The translations under genes were made by a program, and so were the position numbers. A stretch of 64,000 nt of DNA. Source: Balanoglossus misakiensis. Its lineage: Eukaryota > Hemichordata. The DNA lies in contig CM082587.2 of the NCBI GenBank assembly GCA_040954595.2, positions 11,780,001 to 11,844,000 on the forward strand, given 5' to 3'. Shown here in pieces: positions 34,063 to 45,200 of this stretch; position 1 is the first letter of the stretch, and every line of letters starts with the position of its first letter. The notes beneath the pieces were generated by a model, which was not told where the DNA came from, searched no databases, and worked only from the letters and a program-made list of their open reading frames with translations.

Positions 34063-35854
34063 TGCATTCCTGGCCCTGGTTTTATTTATGTTTACAGACA
34101 ATATTGCATTTTTGTACAAGTATTTTAATCAACTATAAATTTTGAATGTGTCATTTACCTGAACCGGTCATGTTGACCAGAATGATACATTTCTGCCTTC
34201 ACTCACCCTATAAATATGTGATTGAGACATAGGTCATTTGCATAAGCTAACATACCAGAAAGTAAGCATATCTGTTGTTTTCCCTGTGTCACTGCCATCA
34301 AAGTAAAAATTAGACGTTGTGTAGAGCAAACTCCAATTTTTTGTTCTCAATAAACATGGATGAATTACATAGAATGTGTTTGTTGTTTACAGTCTTTAAA
34401 TGACACATTAGATTATGCACTTTACAAAACGTTTCTGAGAAACAAGTGACTAACTAGTTTCTTTCCACTGTGGCCAACGTGGTTCACTGTTTGTGTCAGA
34501 ATCTCTCTGTTTTGCAAGGATTTTGAAATCATAGTGGTGACATGCATAGTGAAAATCAGCTACTTTCAAATGTCCGTCATGTTCATGCTGTAATTGAATT
34601 TTCAAAGCTGGGCTGGCGTGTTTTTTCTTATTTACATAAGTATCACACTTTATACATGTATCTTCATGGGGTTTTTTGAGTCCCGTATTTAGGTCCTCTC
34701 TCACAATTTTACGAAATATCGTATAACTGACAGTTGTTCTTCCCAGAAGAGATTGGTTGGTTATGAACTCTCGGTGTAACTGCGATATACTGTGGTCCGG
34801 CGCCAGGTACGGTTTAAATCGAGGATTCCTGCAGTAGTGAGATTCTACAATTCTGTGCCTGCGTACGTGTTCAGTGATATCAGTCAGCAAATTTGGATTG
34901 AGTTTCCGACGATGCCCTTTGTGTCGGCCCCTTGCATCTGGCATCAGACCAGTAAAGTTCCATGTGCATTCCTGGCCCTGGTTTTATTTATGTTTACAGA
35001 CAATATTGCATTTTTGTACAAGTATTTTAATCAACTATAAATTTTGAATGTGTCATTTACCTGAACCGGTCATGTTGACCAGAATGATACATTTCTGCCT
35101 TCACTCACCCTATAAATATGTGATTGAGACATAGGTCATTTGCATAAGCTAACATACCAGAAAGTAAGCATATCTGTTGTTTTCCCTGTGTCACTGCCAT
35201 CAAAGTAAAAATTAGACGTTGTGTAGAGCAAACTCCAATTTTTTGTTCTCAATAAACATGGATGAATTACATAGAATGTGTTTGTTGTTTACAGTCTTTA
35301 AATGACACATTAGATTATGCACTTTACAAAACGTTTCTGAGAAACAAGTGACTAACTAGTTTCTTTCCACTGTGGCCAACGTGGTTCACTGTTTGTGTCA
35401 GAATCTCTCTGTTTTGCAAGGATTTTGAAATCATAGTGGTGACATGCATAGTGAAAATCAGCTACTTTCAAATGTCCGTCATGTTCATGCTGTAATTGAA
35501 TTTTCAAAGCTGGGCTGGCGTGTTTTTTCTTATTTACATAAGTATCACACTTTATACATGTATCTTCATGGGGTTTTCTGAGTCCCGTATTTAGGTCCTC
35601 TCTCACAATTTTACGAAATATCGTATAACTGACAGTTGTTCTTCCCAGAAGAGATTGGTTGGTTATGAACTCTCGGTGTAACTGCGATATACTGTGGTCC
35701 GGCGCCAGGTACGGTTTAAATCGAGGATTCCTGCAGTAGTGAGATTCTACAATTCTGTGCCTGCGTACGTGTTCAGTGATATCAGTCAGCAAATTTGGAT
35801 TGAGTTTCCGACGATGCCCTTTGTGTCGGCCCCTTGCATCTGGCATCAGACCAG
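34051..35854. repeat. Tandem duplication of 902 bp (module copy 2)
   Basis: Same structure as at 11419: copies 34051-34952 and 34953-35854, with the same Lys/Arg difference (GGTTTTTTGAG versus GGTTTTCTGAG). The 902-bp event therefore preceded the 22.6-kb duplication. Confidence 0.93.
34450..34944 (-). pseudogene. Truncated HTH/zinc transposase-like copy (module copy 2)
   Basis: Its translation is identical to that of the 164-aa truncated frame in module copy 1, with the same cut and satellite scrap upstream. The octamer and TATA-like pair in its 3'-flank are also kept (34209-34216 and 34236-34243). Confidence 0.8.
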
Positions 35855-36308
35855 TTGAACAGTGCATCATTTTGCTTAGAACGGTTCTAGTCCGCCTCTC
35901 ACTAATGCCAAATAATTTCAGGAATGCATTTTTGCAGACAGTAACCGTTTCACCGCCTTCATTCACCAGGTGATAACGAACCGATTTCTTGTGTGACTTC
36001 ATCTGTATATCCATCAGTTTGTAGAGCATCAAGTTCTGTTCATTATACACGCGACCATCAAAATATTTTCTCGTGGTGCCTAAAACATGCGTACTCCCAA
36101 GCTTCCGCAGACAATTCCCTTGAACGCAGGCGCATTCCAAGGAAAGACTGTCAATATCTGGAAAAGGGCGATTTTTCCTTGGTTTTTGTCTCGGACACGT
36201 CTTTTTAGAATTCCTACGTGGCTTGTTGGCTCGAGCTGACAGTTCGGTTCTGCGTTGCTGCCACACAGGAATGGGTTCCCACGCATAAGCAACTCCCCGG
36301 CAGGCCAT
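35352..36308 (-). CDS. DUF7869-type transposase-like, N-terminal half (copy 2)
   Basis: 318 aa, identical to the module copy 1 protein: basic residues 30-49, HTH-like 124-143, CxxC 251-254 and His-rich tail. The ATG at 36308 has the same strong context. Polyadenylation signal AATAAA on minus is at 34983-34988. Confidence 0.68.
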   Translation of the reverse strand: MACRGVAYAWEPIPVWQQRRTELSARANKPRRNSKKTCPRQKPRKNRPFPDIDSLSLECACVQGNCLRKLGSTHVLGTTRKYFDGRVYNEQNLMLYKLMDIQMKSHKKSVRYHLVNEGGETVTVCKNAFLKLFGISERRTRTVLSKMMHCSTGLMPDARGRHKGHRRKLNPNLLTDITEHVRRHRIVESHYCRNPRFKPYLAPDHSISQLHREFITNQSLLGRTTVSYTIFRKIVREDLNTGLRKPHEDTCIKCDTYVNKKKHASPALKIQLQHEHDGHLKVADFHYACHHYDFKILAKQRDSDTNSEPRWPQWKETS

Positions 36309-36479
36309 GGTCACAGCTGAAGTATTTGTTCAAGTACTGACTGACTAAACGCGGCATGGAACAAACGAACGAACGAACGAACGACTTCACGTTCGGAAAA
36401 AAAATCGTTGCGAGCTGTTGGGTGCCTCTATAGTTGTCGGCAACCGTTCTTTTTTATTGCTAAACAATGCTGTCAGAGC
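36309..36479. promoter_or_regulatory. Shared divergent promoter (copy 2)
   Basis: Same 171 bp between divergent ATGs, including the AACG run and the splice-acceptor-like TGCTGTCAG just before the plus-strand ATG. Confidence 0.5.
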
Positions 36480-37493
36480 ATGGAAGGTGTGGTGGAAAAC
36501 GAACAGAGGTTTTGTACGACCAACGATTGGATGGTGCTACATATGGACTTCCACAAGTCATTGCCGGTTCCTAAACTCAGCTCTGAAGACTTTTACTTTA
36601 AATCGAAATTGCAAATGAAGCTCCTTGGAATTTACAACGGGACAACGGAAAAGATGCATTGTTATGTATGGACAGAGCTCGATAGCAGAAAGTCTCCCGA
36701 TGAAGTTATTACCTGTCTAAATCACTTTTTTTATAACTCGGGTGTGACCAGCAGACATGCAGTTATTTACAGCGACAACTGCCGTGCCGAATTCAAGTGT
36801 GGGAAGTTAATGTTTTACTATGACTATCTGTTACGAAAGGGCGTGTTTCGACGAATTGACTATAAAACTCTTGTGGCTGGACACACGTACTCCACCTGTG
36901 ACCGAGTTTTTGCGTCCATTGAAAGGCATGCAAGTCGTTTCCAGAGTATAGAGACACCTCACGATTGGACATCTGTGATTCGAGGATCTTCTCTGAATGG
37001 GAACATTGGAGTTACGGAGATGACTCACAGAGACTTTTTCAATTATTCTGATTTCCTGAAAAATGAGTACGTTGTGCGTTATGCAGATACAAACAATGTA
37101 ACTTTTTACTACCAAGCCATGCACTATTTTAATTTTGGAGAAGGAGAAAGGCTTGATACCGACGGCAACCTCAGAACATTTAGTCATGCAGATAAAGTTT
37201 GGGTGAGAACATCTCTAGATCCAAGCGAGACCCCGATTGTAGTCGACTTTAGAAAGAAGAAGCAGAACCGGCGTTTACAAGATTGTACGCTGAACAAACT
37301 TTATCAGGAACGTCGACCACTGGCGAGCAAAGTTTGGCGGGATCTTCAGAGTTTAGCCAAAAATTACCTGTCTCCGGAGGCAATAGAATTTTATAGGAAT
37401 CTACCGCTTCAGGAGAGTAGTGGCACCTCTGCAGACCCGTACGCCTTTCATGATGATGACGACGACGATGATGATGATATGGGCGGTGGTTGA
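36480..37493 (+). CDS. DUF7869-type transposase-like, RNase H-like half (copy 2)
   Basis: 337 aa, identical to the module copy 1 product; candidate acidic residues Asp23, Asp99 and Asp141 or Glu148, and the nine-Asp tail, are all kept. Polyadenylation variant ATTAAA is at 37594-37599. Confidence 0.68.
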   Translation: MEGVVENEQRFCTTNDWMVLHMDFHKSLPVPKLSSEDFYFKSKLQMKLLGIYNGTTEKMHCYVWTELDSRKSPDEVITCLNHFFYNSGVTSRHAVIYSDNCRAEFKCGKLMFYYDYLLRKGVFRRIDYKTLVAGHTYSTCDRVFASIERHASRFQSIETPHDWTSVIRGSSLNGNIGVTEMTHRDFFNYSDFLKNEYVVRYADTNNVTFYYQAMHYFNFGEGERLDTDGNLRTFSHADKVWVRTSLDPSETPIVVDFRKKKQNRRLQDCTLNKLYQERRPLASKVWRDLQSLAKNYLSPEAIEFYRNLPLQESSGTSADPYAFHDDDDDDDDDMGGG

Positions 37494-37812
37494 ACAAACT
37501 GTCCTTTTCATGACGACAGTGATTTTGGATATTTGATGTGCGTGCACAGTTTATATGTAATATTTTCACACGAACGAGTTTTGACTGAATTTGATTAAAG
37601 AATGTACTCGATAATTAACAAATGTGCTGAATCGTGGTTATTATGTTGTTAATTTTTGTTTGTTTGTTTGTTTGTTTGTAAACAATTTCCGTTCATTCAA
37701 CTGGCTACAAAGTTGGATTTTTGTACTGGGAAGCGATAAACTCGCACATCAAAACCGGGGAGACTCGATCATTTTTCCCTGCAGGTAGCCTGAAAAGCAC
37801 CCGGGCAGAGAT
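37494..37812. other. 3'-flank and spacer before the SET gene (copy 2)
   Basis: ATTAAA and the TTTG run are present as in copy 1; no other gene seen. Confidence 0.5.
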
Positions 37813-37884
37813 TACGTCATATATGGTCCACTTTAATACGAAATTATGCAAATGTGACATTTCACGGAAACGGCGTATATAAAA
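37813..37884 (+). promoter_or_regulatory. Octamer + TATA promoter of the SET gene (copy 2)
   Basis: ATF-like TACGTCAT (37813), octamer ATGCAAAT (37846-37853) and TATATAAAA (37876-37884) are all conserved with the same spacing. Confidence 0.65.
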
Positions 37885-37976
37885 GCGACCCTGGGCTATT
37901 GTTCGGAATGCGTCATCGACGAGAGAGTGACTGATAATTCTTCTACCTCGAGTCAACCATTCTGTATATACTGAAC

Positions 37977-39303
37977 ATGGCTAGCTGGCGCAGGAAGAGA
38001 CAAGGCAATGTGCGGTCTGTAATCAACGAACGGCACCGCTCAGTTCAGTGTCCCTTTCTTCAAAAGTGGATCGGTGAGCAATTGGTATTTTCAGGTCGTT
38101 CAGAGGATGAAGTCCAGTCCAGTACTGTATTTGAGAGCTACAAATGTTGGGTTGAAAACTATTCGTCGGCGGACAATCAAGTAATGATTATGGTTACTAA
38201 AGCTCGATTTTTCAAGGTGAGAATGATCGCATTTTTCTTCCCCCCCCCCCTCCCTCCCCCAAGGGACTCGTTTTCTGTCTCTTTTAAACCTGTAACTTAA
38301 CGAAAAGGAAGTTTTTCACATATCTCTTTGTTGACACTATAGCAATTTGGAGCGCGGATGCTTCAAGAGAATAGCGTTACCAAATCAAAGTCGGCCGGGG
38401 TTAATATTTATAGAGGTGTTCGTCTGAAAGCTGGTTCGCGAAGAATCTCAACGGGGAAACCTGAGCACAGTGTACTTCAGACCAGGGCAAGGGCATTTCT
38501 TGATGACGCCAGCGTGACCGTTCCGATCGAGGTAAGAATGGTGTTTTGTTTGGACTAGGACAATAGAACGTTGCAATGAGTGTGTCAATGGGTGTCCAAG
38601 TGCAAACGTGGTCGGCTTCTGTCCACAAATGCCATTAATTTTAGGCAGGATTTATAAAATTGTCAATGAAGAATACAAAAATGAAAAACAATAGTTAATA
38701 GCAAACGGGTAGGATTGCAAGGGCTTGTAAAACGGTACACACTGTACCAGGAAGTTTGCAACACTAATGAAGAATGTATATGATATATTTAGGTGAGAAC
38801 TGTTCGCGATCGCCGGGACGCAGGACGGTGCGCGTTTTCGACGAGGGATCTTCAAGCCTGGAACGTCGTCTGCGAATACCGGGGCACGGTTATTAGCGTT
38901 GAAGAAGCTAGTCGGCGTGATGAACTTTACAGGGCAGAGGGGAAACGACCACGCATGTTTCATCTCTACATTGGAAAGAGACACGTTGTGTGAGTGTATC
39001 ACTTAGTCGAATATATGGTCATATATTGCAAAGCATCTGTCGAAATAGAAAACGTAATATTGTCTATATTTTCCTCATTAACGCAGCATTGACGGATACG
39101 ATGTCCCAGCCGGTGAAGAAAATTTAGCGGGCCTAATAAATCACAGTCAGCAGAACGCCAACTTGGTACCGGTTCGGATCGGAGAGCGCCTGGTTTTCTT
39201 TGCAACCAGGAATCTTTGTCAGGGAGTAGAGCTTTTGTATGATTACGGTGACGGGGGTGAAGAGGATTTCTTCAGTGGTTCTCAAACTTTTCCTGAAAAT
39301 TAA
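37977..39303 (+). CDS. Winged-helix-like + SET methyltransferase (copy 2, 4 exons)
   Basis: Exons 37977-38216, 38343-38531, 38793-38989 and 39087-39303; identical 280-aa product and splice sites to copy 1. Both copies remain intact, so neither shows decay. Confidence 0.8.
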
Positions 39304-40079
39304 GGCATTAACACATCAACGCTTCGGGATGTCGTAACGGCGGCAAGGCGGGGGGGGGGGGGGGGGGGGCGTGAAAATGTTTGTATCAGGAACAAAATTC
39401 CCGTGCAAATCACCTTGATCCGGGTGGGTGGACTATTCGCGACAAATGTTGAAATCATACAAAGCATTTTACTTAATTAACCCATTTTTTTCATTTATTT
39501 GTTTACAGTTTACAACGTCATAGAGAAGTTGAACTAGAGACTGGATCAGCGTGGGTGACACCATAGTACACCAATGTTTTCTTCAGTTTGATTCAATTGT
39601 AATTTAAAACTGAGATTGCCTAACGCTTTCCCAGATTTTTTTAACCACTGAGAAACTGTGGGTTTTTTTCTGGGTTTTGGTGCGAGGTGATCTCAGTCAG
39701 TGGTGTTAATTTAATTAATCATTTTCTTTTCCTATTTACGTCGACTGAAATGTATTTTGATAGGTGATAGTCATACCATAAAAAAATCTTACGGCGCGAC
39801 TGCCAAAATGTACATTTATTTGTCCGTTCCAAGTTATTTTGTGTATGTGTGATGGGTGCCGGTGACTGTGCAGGGTTGATTTCCCTAGAGCGACTGTTAT
39901 ATTCGTTTTCCAACGATGATGAATTTACATGTTATTTGCTTGGCATTTTGACGCAGAGACACTTCTGAAAACACAAACCTATTAATTATGCCACGGGTGT
40001 AAATTGATCACATTAAAAGAGGCTTTAGACGTTTGCCGCGAGCTCCTGGTGGGCAGAATCTTGTCAGCCCAAATTTGAC
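39304..40079. other. Intergenic stretch with G20 tract (copy 2)
   Basis: G20 is at 39350-39369. One G fewer than copy 1 in GTTGAAATCATAC near 39449. No gene seen. Confidence 0.65.
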
Positions 40080-40211
40080 TATAAGTACATAGCCAATGAT
40101 GTGACGCTCTCCCACATCCTTCGCCGCGCCTTTTCGCTGATTTACAGCATCTTGCGTAAACACTGTCATTTGATCTTGCTTGGCAGAAGTCAACTTGCTC
40201 TATACTACATT

Positions 40212-40577
40212 ATGGCGGCCAAGCTCAACTGCATATCAGATAATGCCAAGGAGCGTTTGAGAGGCATCCTCGCCAGAAGGAGTCGCGTTTCCGGTGACTG
40301 TGTGCTCTGGACGGGTGCAGCTTGTCGAAACGGCTATGGCTCTATTACGTTCAGAGATGAGAACACTCTAACCGCCTATGTCCATCACATTGCACTCCTA
40401 ATTAACGGAGTGCAATTGGTGGGCAGGCGGTTAGAGTGTTCTCATCTTTGCAACGAAAAGCTATGCATCCGCCCAGAGCACATTGTCCAGGAAACGCGAC
40501 TCCTAAACATTTCACGAAAGACGTGCTTTAAATCCCCAAAAGGGGAGTGTCACCACGATCCCAGGTGCCTAAGGTGA
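40212..40577 (+). CDS. His-Me finger homing-type endonuclease (copy 2)
   Basis: Same 121-aa frame (His78, Asn99 and both Cys/His clusters kept), same donor GTGAGTAA at 40574 and possible second exon from 41492 with stop at 41520-41522. A TATA-like TATAAG is at 40080. Confidence 0.8.
   Translation: MAAKLNCISDNAKERLRGILARRSRVSGDCVLWTGAACRNGYGSITFRDENTLTAYVHHIALLINGVQLVGRRLECSHLCNEKLCIRPEHIVQETRLLNISRKTCFKSPKGECHHDPRCLR
40355..40447. repeat. Compound inverted repeat in endonuclease gene (copy 2)
   Basis: Outer 23-bp arms at 40355-40377 and 40425-40447 and inner 10-bp arms are unchanged from copy 1. Confidence 0.93.
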
Positions 40578-41491
40578 GTAATCCTCTTCTCATTTGATAT
40601 GTATTGTGTGACCCTGCAGTTGAAACGCTTTCATCAATAATTTGCGGCGCGTGGGTAATCTCGGTGTTATTGACAATGCAGCCGGCCCAAACATTTTTAA
40701 ATTAACACTGTTTCTGACTGTATTAACGAAATGTCCAATTTGCAAGTAGCCTATAGACAACCCTTTTGAATGAGTTTTGTCTCGTTGAGATTTTATACAT
40801 AAGGAACAATCTAGATTTATTTTAGAAGACACTGTTCTTTTAAAACAGCTAGCATAATACAGCTAAATTTCGGAATTTCCGGACAATTTTCGGAATTCCT
40901 TTTAAATTTGAGAAATTTTTCATCAGATATAAGTGTTACTATTTATTGGACATGTTTTTATCATTGTTTACTTTTTAAGGTCATTCTCATCCCCCCCCCC
41001 CCCCCCCAAAAAAAAGCCGCTTTAGGCTTCATGTTCAGTAAAAAATCTGGAAAGTTCAGCTGAATTTTACACTGATCACACATTTTTGGGAAGGTCTGGC
41101 GCAAAATAAAGGATGACAAATGTAAATCTAATGTCACATTTGTAAACCTCTAAGTATTGTACACTCATTCTATTAAGTATATGCAAATAGTACGGATAAT
41201 TTTTTCGGAATGTGGAATTCCGAAATTAGTTCGGAACGTGTTAGCAGTGAAGAGATCACCACTGAGGGTTGGAAGGCCTTGCCAGAAATTAACGCGTAAA
41301 GTACGCCCTCACAGGCCATGTAAACAAGGTCAAATAAGGCCGTCTGGCAAACGAATGATTAATTCAACGCGCCATTTGAGCCGAGCTGAGTTGGTCTGAG
41401 TTGCGTATCACACAGACTTAGGCTGAATGTCAGTGGAGTAACCAGTCCGTTTTAGATTTACCAATGATGTGAATTTAATTTCTTCACCCAG
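40578..41491. other. Probable intron / spacer (copy 2)
   Basis: As in copy 1, with C17 at 40991-41007 instead of C16. The GGAATTCC inverted words (about 40889 and 41214) and the octamer near 41181 are kept. No gene seen. Confidence 0.5.
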
Positions 41492-41730
41492 AAAAACAGA
41501 ACACAACTTGTCTGCAACATGATGCTGGAGGTGACACATGACAGAGAAGTGGATCCGCGTTGTCAACACAGATGCCAGCATTCAAAAGGGGAGTGCCACC
41601 TGCTAAAATCAACTCATCTGCTGTTGGCCCATTTTACCTGTGGCAACTGTTCAGAGGAGACAACGTTTATTCCGTGCAAGCCAACACGCAATGTTGGGGT
41701 CTACCTGTCAACACAGATGCAAGCATTCAT
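41492..41730 (+). CDS. Cys/His-rich exon-like segment, unknown (copy 2)
   Basis: The same open frame as copy 1 between acceptor TTCACCCAG and donor-like GTGAGT; same reservations about its reality and frame. Confidence 0.3.
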
Positions 41731-41898
41731 GTGAGTGAGTATCAGGACTGACCTTGTTTTGCTGAATAATTCATAATGCCTATTTTAGAATTCTTAGAGG
41801 CATTTGGAGTTCATTGCCTGGTCAACCAAACTACACCCCTTAACAGCTGAAACAAAATGCGTATTGTGTTCATTCATTCATTGCTTCAATATATATAG
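41557..41898 (+). repeat. Satellite progenitor-like segment (copy 2)
   Basis: Diverged relative of the short monomer, with no differences noticed from the copy at 18925-19266. Confidence 0.85.
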
Positions 41899-42158
41899 GC
41901 AACATGAGTATCAAGTAGCACTATTTGTTTACGATTGTATTCATGAAAACTTCCCACTAACAATTCCACAGTTAATATTGAACACATTTATCCAACAAGG
42001 TCAAAAGAAAAAGGGAATCTTCTGGTTCCAAAATACGCCACAAATGTGGGTCAACATACAGTGAAATATTATGGTGCTCAAATATGCAACATATCAAATC
42101 TGTCTCATCAAAGTCATGCTTTAAAAAAGAATTGAAAAGGTATTATTTATCCATTTGA
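41899..42158 (+). pseudogene. LINE reverse transcriptase C-terminal relic (copy 2)
   Basis: Same frameshifted CR1/L2-like tail as at 19267-19526, ending with LKRYYLSI and a stop at 42156-42158. Confidence 0.7.
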
Positions 42159-42209
42159 CTGCTGTATTTTCAGAAGGAAAACAAACTGAATTTGGTTTTT
42201 CATGTACAA

Positions 42210-45200
42210 ATATTTTCTGTAAAATAGACATTTAATTGGCAAGCCGTCCTGCATCAATTATTAATTGTGTACATGCACTAAAGCGCCCTCACTGCTGGGT
42301 GTGTTGTATGGTCTTTAACCCTGTTTCAAATTAGAGTACTTTCTGCAATTTCAAGACAGATCTTACGTGCCATTGGAGAGCTCCATTGACTGGTCATTCA
42401 TACTGTTTTCATTCATTCATTGCGGCATCAATATATTTTATGTATTCTAGCCAAAGAGCTTGGCACCTGTTGAAATGAACTCATCTGCTGTGGGCCAGTT
42501 TATTGGTGGCAGTTGAGCTGAGGAGAGCACCTTCCTTCCCGGCACGCCACCAAGTAAAGTTCCACGCCGCCCACCACAGATGCCAGCATTCATTCATGCG
42601 AGTGAGTGTAATTGCAAATTTGCCTATTCTAGATCTGTAATGGAAATGGAGAAAGTACCTTATATTTTCTGTAAAATAGACATTTAATTGGCAAGCCGTC
42701 CTGCATCAATTATTAATTGTGTACATGCACTAAAGCGCCCTCACTGCTGGGTGTGTTGTATGGTCTTTAACCCTGTTTCAAATTAGAGTACTTTCTGCAA
42801 TTTCAAGACAGATCTTACGTGCCATTGGAGAGCTCCATTGACTGGTCATTCATACTGTTTTCATTCATTCATTGCGGCATCAATATATTTTATCTATTCT
42901 AGCCAAAGAGCTTGGCACCTGTTGAAATGAACTCATCTGCTGTGGGCCAGTTTATTGGTGGCAGTTGAGCTGAGGAGAGCACCTTCCTTCCCGGCACGCC
43001 ACCAAGTAAAGTTCCACGCCGCCCACCACAGATGCCAGCATTCATTCATGCGAGTGAGTGTAATTGCAAATTTGCCTATTCTAGAATTACGTGCCATTGG
43101 AGAGCTCCATTGACTGGTCATTCATACTGTTTTCATTCATTCATTGCGGCATCAATATATTTTATCTATTCTAGCCAAAGAGCTTGGCACCTGTTGAAAT
43201 GAACTCATCTGCTGTGGGCCAGTTTATTGGTGGCAGTTGAGCTGAGGAGAGCACCTTCCTTCCCGGCACGCCACCAAGTAAAGTTCCACGCCGCCCACCA
43301 CAGATGCCAGCATTCATTCATGCGAGTGAGTGTAATTGCAAATTTGCCTATTCTAGATCTGTAATGGAAATGGAGAAAGTACCTTATATTTTCTGTAAAA
43401 TAGACATTTAATTGGCAAGCCGTCCTGCATCAATTATGAATTGTGTACATGCACTAAAGCGCCCTCACTGCTGGGTGTGTTGTATGGTCTTTAACCCTGT
43501 TTCAAATTAGAGTACTTTCTGCAATTTCAAGACAGATCTTACGTGCCATTGGAGAGCTCCATTGACTGGTCATTCATACTGTTTTCATTCATTCATTGCG
43601 GCATCAATATATTTTATCTATTCTAGCCAAAGAGCTTGGCACCTGTTGAAATGAACTCATCTGCTGTGGGCCAGTTTATTGGTGGCAGTTGAGCTGAGGA
43701 GAGCACCTTCCTTCCCGGCACGCCACCAAGTAAAGTTCCACGCCGCCCACCACAGATGCCAGCATTCATTCATGCGAGTGAGTGTAATTGCAAATTTGCC
43801 TATTCTAGAATCTTACGTGCCATTGGAGAGCTCCATTGACTGGTCATTCATACTGTTTTCATTCATTCATTGCGGCATCAATATATTTTATCTATTCTAG
43901 CCAAAGAGCTTGGCACCTGTTGAAATGAACTCATCTGCTGTGGGCCAGTTTATTGGTGGCAGTTGAGCTGAGGAGAGCACCTTCCTTCCCGGCACGCCAC
44001 CAAGTAAAGTTCCACGCCGCCCACCACAGATGCCAGCATTCATTCATGCGAGTGAGTGTAATTGCAAATTTGCCTATTCTAGATCTGTAATGGAAATGGA
44101 GAAAGTACCTTATATTTTCTGTAAAATAGACATTTAATTGGCAAGCCGTCCTGCATCAATTATTAATTGTGTACATGCACTAAAGCGCCCTCACTGCTGG
44201 GTGTGTTGTATGGTCTTTAACCCTGTTTCAAATTAGAGTACTTTCTGCAATTTCAAGACAGATCTTACGTGCCATTGGAGAGCTCCATTGACTGGTCATT
44301 CATACTGTTTTCATTCATTCATTGCGGCATCAATATATTTTATCTATTCTAGCCAAAGAGCTTGGCACCTGTTGAAATGAACTCATCTGCTGTGGGCCAG
44401 TTTATTGGTGGCAGTTGAGCTGAGAAGAGCACCTTCCTTCCCGGCACGCCACCAAGTAAAGTTCCACGCCGCCCACCACAGATGCCAGCATTCATTCATG
44501 CGAGTGAGTGTAATTGCAAATTTGCCTATTCTAGATCTGTAATGGAAATGGAGAAAGTACCTTATATTTTCTGTAAAATAGACATTTAATTGGCAAGCCG
44601 TCCTGCATCAATTATGAATTGTGTACATGCACTAAAGCGCCCTCACTGCTGGGTGTGTTGTATGGTCTTTAACCCTGTTTCAAATTAGAGTACTTTCTGC
44701 AATTTCAAGACAGATCTTACGTGCCATTGGAGAGCTCCATTGACTGGTCATTCATACTGTTTTCATTCATTCATTGCGGCATCAATATATTTTATCTATT
44801 CTAGCCAAAGAGCTTGGCACCTGTTGAAATGAACTCATCTGCTGTGGGCCAGTTTATTGGTGGCAGTTGAGCTGAGGAGAGCACCTTCCTTCCCGGCACG
44901 CCACCAAGTAAAGTTCCACGCCGCCCACCACAGATGCCAGCATTCATTCATGCGAGTGAGTGTAATTGCAAATTTGCCTATTCTAGATCTGTAATGGAAA
45001 TGGAGAAAGTACCTTATATTTTCTGTAAAATAGACATTTAATTGGCAAGCCGTCCTGCATCAATTATGAATTGTGTACATGCACTAAAGCGCCCTCACTG
45101 CTGGGTGTGTTGTATGGTCTTTAACCCTGTTTCAAATTAGAGTACTTTCTGCAATTTCAAGACAGATCTTACGTGCCATTGGAGAGCTCCATTGACTGGT